A stretch of 7,139 nt of DNA from Methanosarcinaceae archaeon. GTDB taxonomy: Archaea > Halobacteriota > Methanosarcinia > Methanosarcinales > Methanosarcinaceae. The position numbers and the translations under genes are program-made. The stretch spans positions 1 to 7,139 of the forward strand of contig JAUVKD010000040.1 in NCBI GenBank assembly GCA_030596385.1. Reading direction: 5' to 3'. The first letter of the stretch is position 1; the number at the start of each line of letters is the position of its first letter. The notes below the pieces were generated by a model. It was not told the origin of the DNA. It saw nothing but the letters and a program-made list of their open reading frames with translations, and made no database searches. This document shows, one piece after another, positions 6,883-7,139 of the stretch.

Positions 6883-6910
6883 CGATTGTAAAACATGCCA
6901 ATCGTATACG
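6883..6910. repeat. Second copy of the inverted repeat, plus CGTATACG palindrome
   Basis: Arms CGATTGT (6883-6889) and CCAATCG (6898-6904) flank AAAACATG. CGTATACG (6903-6910) is a perfect 8-bp palindrome overlapping the right arm. In copy 1 the same position reads CGCATACG and the palindrome is broken. Confidence 0.6.
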
Positions 6911-6930
6911 ATTATGCCACCAATTTCAGA

Positions 6931-6985
6931 CAGGATTTACAGGATGGACAGGATTTGGATGTCGGTTGTGTCATCCTGTTCATCC
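6931..6985. repeat. Three CAGGAT direct repeats and 13-bp hairpin in unit 2
   Basis: CAGGAT occurs at 6931, 6940 and 6949, a 9-nt period. GGATGGACAGGAT (6942-6954) pairs with ATCCTGTTCATCC (6973-6985) over 13 bp including one G·T pair, around an 18-nt loop. Unit 1 keeps the right arm but lacks 18 nt of the left side, so it cannot form this stem fully. Confidence 0.65.
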
Positions 6986-7101
6986 CGTCCATTATATCTG
7001 TGCTTCGTGCTGATTTTGGGCACACTGCCTGCGCGCGAACTCATTATTTAATTTCCTCACCAATCCGCGAGCAGTTTAAGAGTAAAGCACAGGATGCATG
7101 C

Positions 7102-7129
7102 CGATTGGAAAACATGTCAATCGTATACG
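7102..7129. repeat. Third copy of the inverted repeat and palindrome (start of a truncated unit)
   Basis: Arms CGATTGG (7102-7108) and TCAATCG (7117-7123) flank AAAACATG. CGTATACG is at 7122-7129. The unit is cut off at 7139. Confidence 0.6.
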
Positions 7130-7139
7130 ATTATGCCAA

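Larger units (their letters stand above)
6681..7139. repeat. Tandem array of about 0.2-kb noncoding repeat units
   Basis: Unit 1 is 6681-6881 (201 nt) and unit 2 is 6882-7100 (219 nt). Unit 3 starts at 7101 and is cut by the window edge. Over the last 148 nt of each unit (6734-6881 against 6953-7100) I count 7 differences, about 95% identity. The 18-nt length difference lies near the front of the unit, just before this shared part. Substitutions do not follow a codon pattern, and the 68-codon frame across unit 1 has no recognisable protein character, so I treat the array as noncoding. It may continue beyond 7139. Confidence 0.85.

Noticed and set aside
6685..6891. 68-codon frame in the first repeat unit
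   Set aside because: It lies wholly within the repeat array and has no SD or known domain. Changes between units do not favour silent positions.
6681..7139. CRISPR array
   Set aside because: The repeated unit is about 200 nt and nearly identical throughout. There are no short constant repeats separated by unique spacers, and no cas genes.

Overview
The window looks like chromosomal DNA from a methanogen-lineage euryarchaeon, most plausibly of the Methanosarcinales/ANME-2 type. The inference rests on four things: an archaeal-type HMG-CoA synthase–thiolase–DUF35 cluster, a minimal SufC–SufB pair without SufD/SufS, archaeal-style GTGA stop/start overlaps and TATA-like promoter sequence, and a decayed archaeal-type transposase. 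The exact lineage is not proven. All seven intact genes are on the + strand.

Left flank (1-620): decayed DNA. A transposase N-terminal fragment (about 41-349) carries an in-frame TAG. It loses its family resemblance at a 9-bp inverted repeat (318-326/351-359). An unrecognised broken reading frame (366-593) follows.

Suf operon (621-2724): sufC (ABC ATPase), a short sufB/sufD-family scaffold gene and an unrecognised 136-residue gene are linked by two 4-nt GTGA overlaps, so they are probably translationally coupled. The encoded SufBC complex should assemble Fe-S clusters. The sufC frame has no ATG, GTG or TTG where the protein must begin. A strong Shine-Dalgarno (SD) sequence points to ATC at 621.

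A 378-nt gap (2725-3102) holds a small GC-rich hairpin and, next to the following gene, an AT-rich promoter-like stretch.

Mevalonate entry cluster (3103-6530): an HTH regulator is followed by HMG-CoA synthase, acetyl-CoA acetyltransferase and a DUF35 zinc-ribbon/OB-fold protein. The last three correspond to the archaeal complex that condenses acetyl-CoA to acetoacetyl-CoA and then to HMG-CoA, passing the intermediate through a shared CoA site. This feeds archaeal isoprenoid lipid synthesis. The regulator's position suggests, but does not prove, that it controls the cluster.

Right flank (6531-7139): after about 150 nt of unassigned sequence, a noncoding tandem repeat of about 0.2 kb begins at 6681. 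There are two full units (201 and 219 nt) and the start of a third cut by the window edge. Each unit has a conserved short inverted repeat, and the longer unit has an extra 13-bp hairpin.
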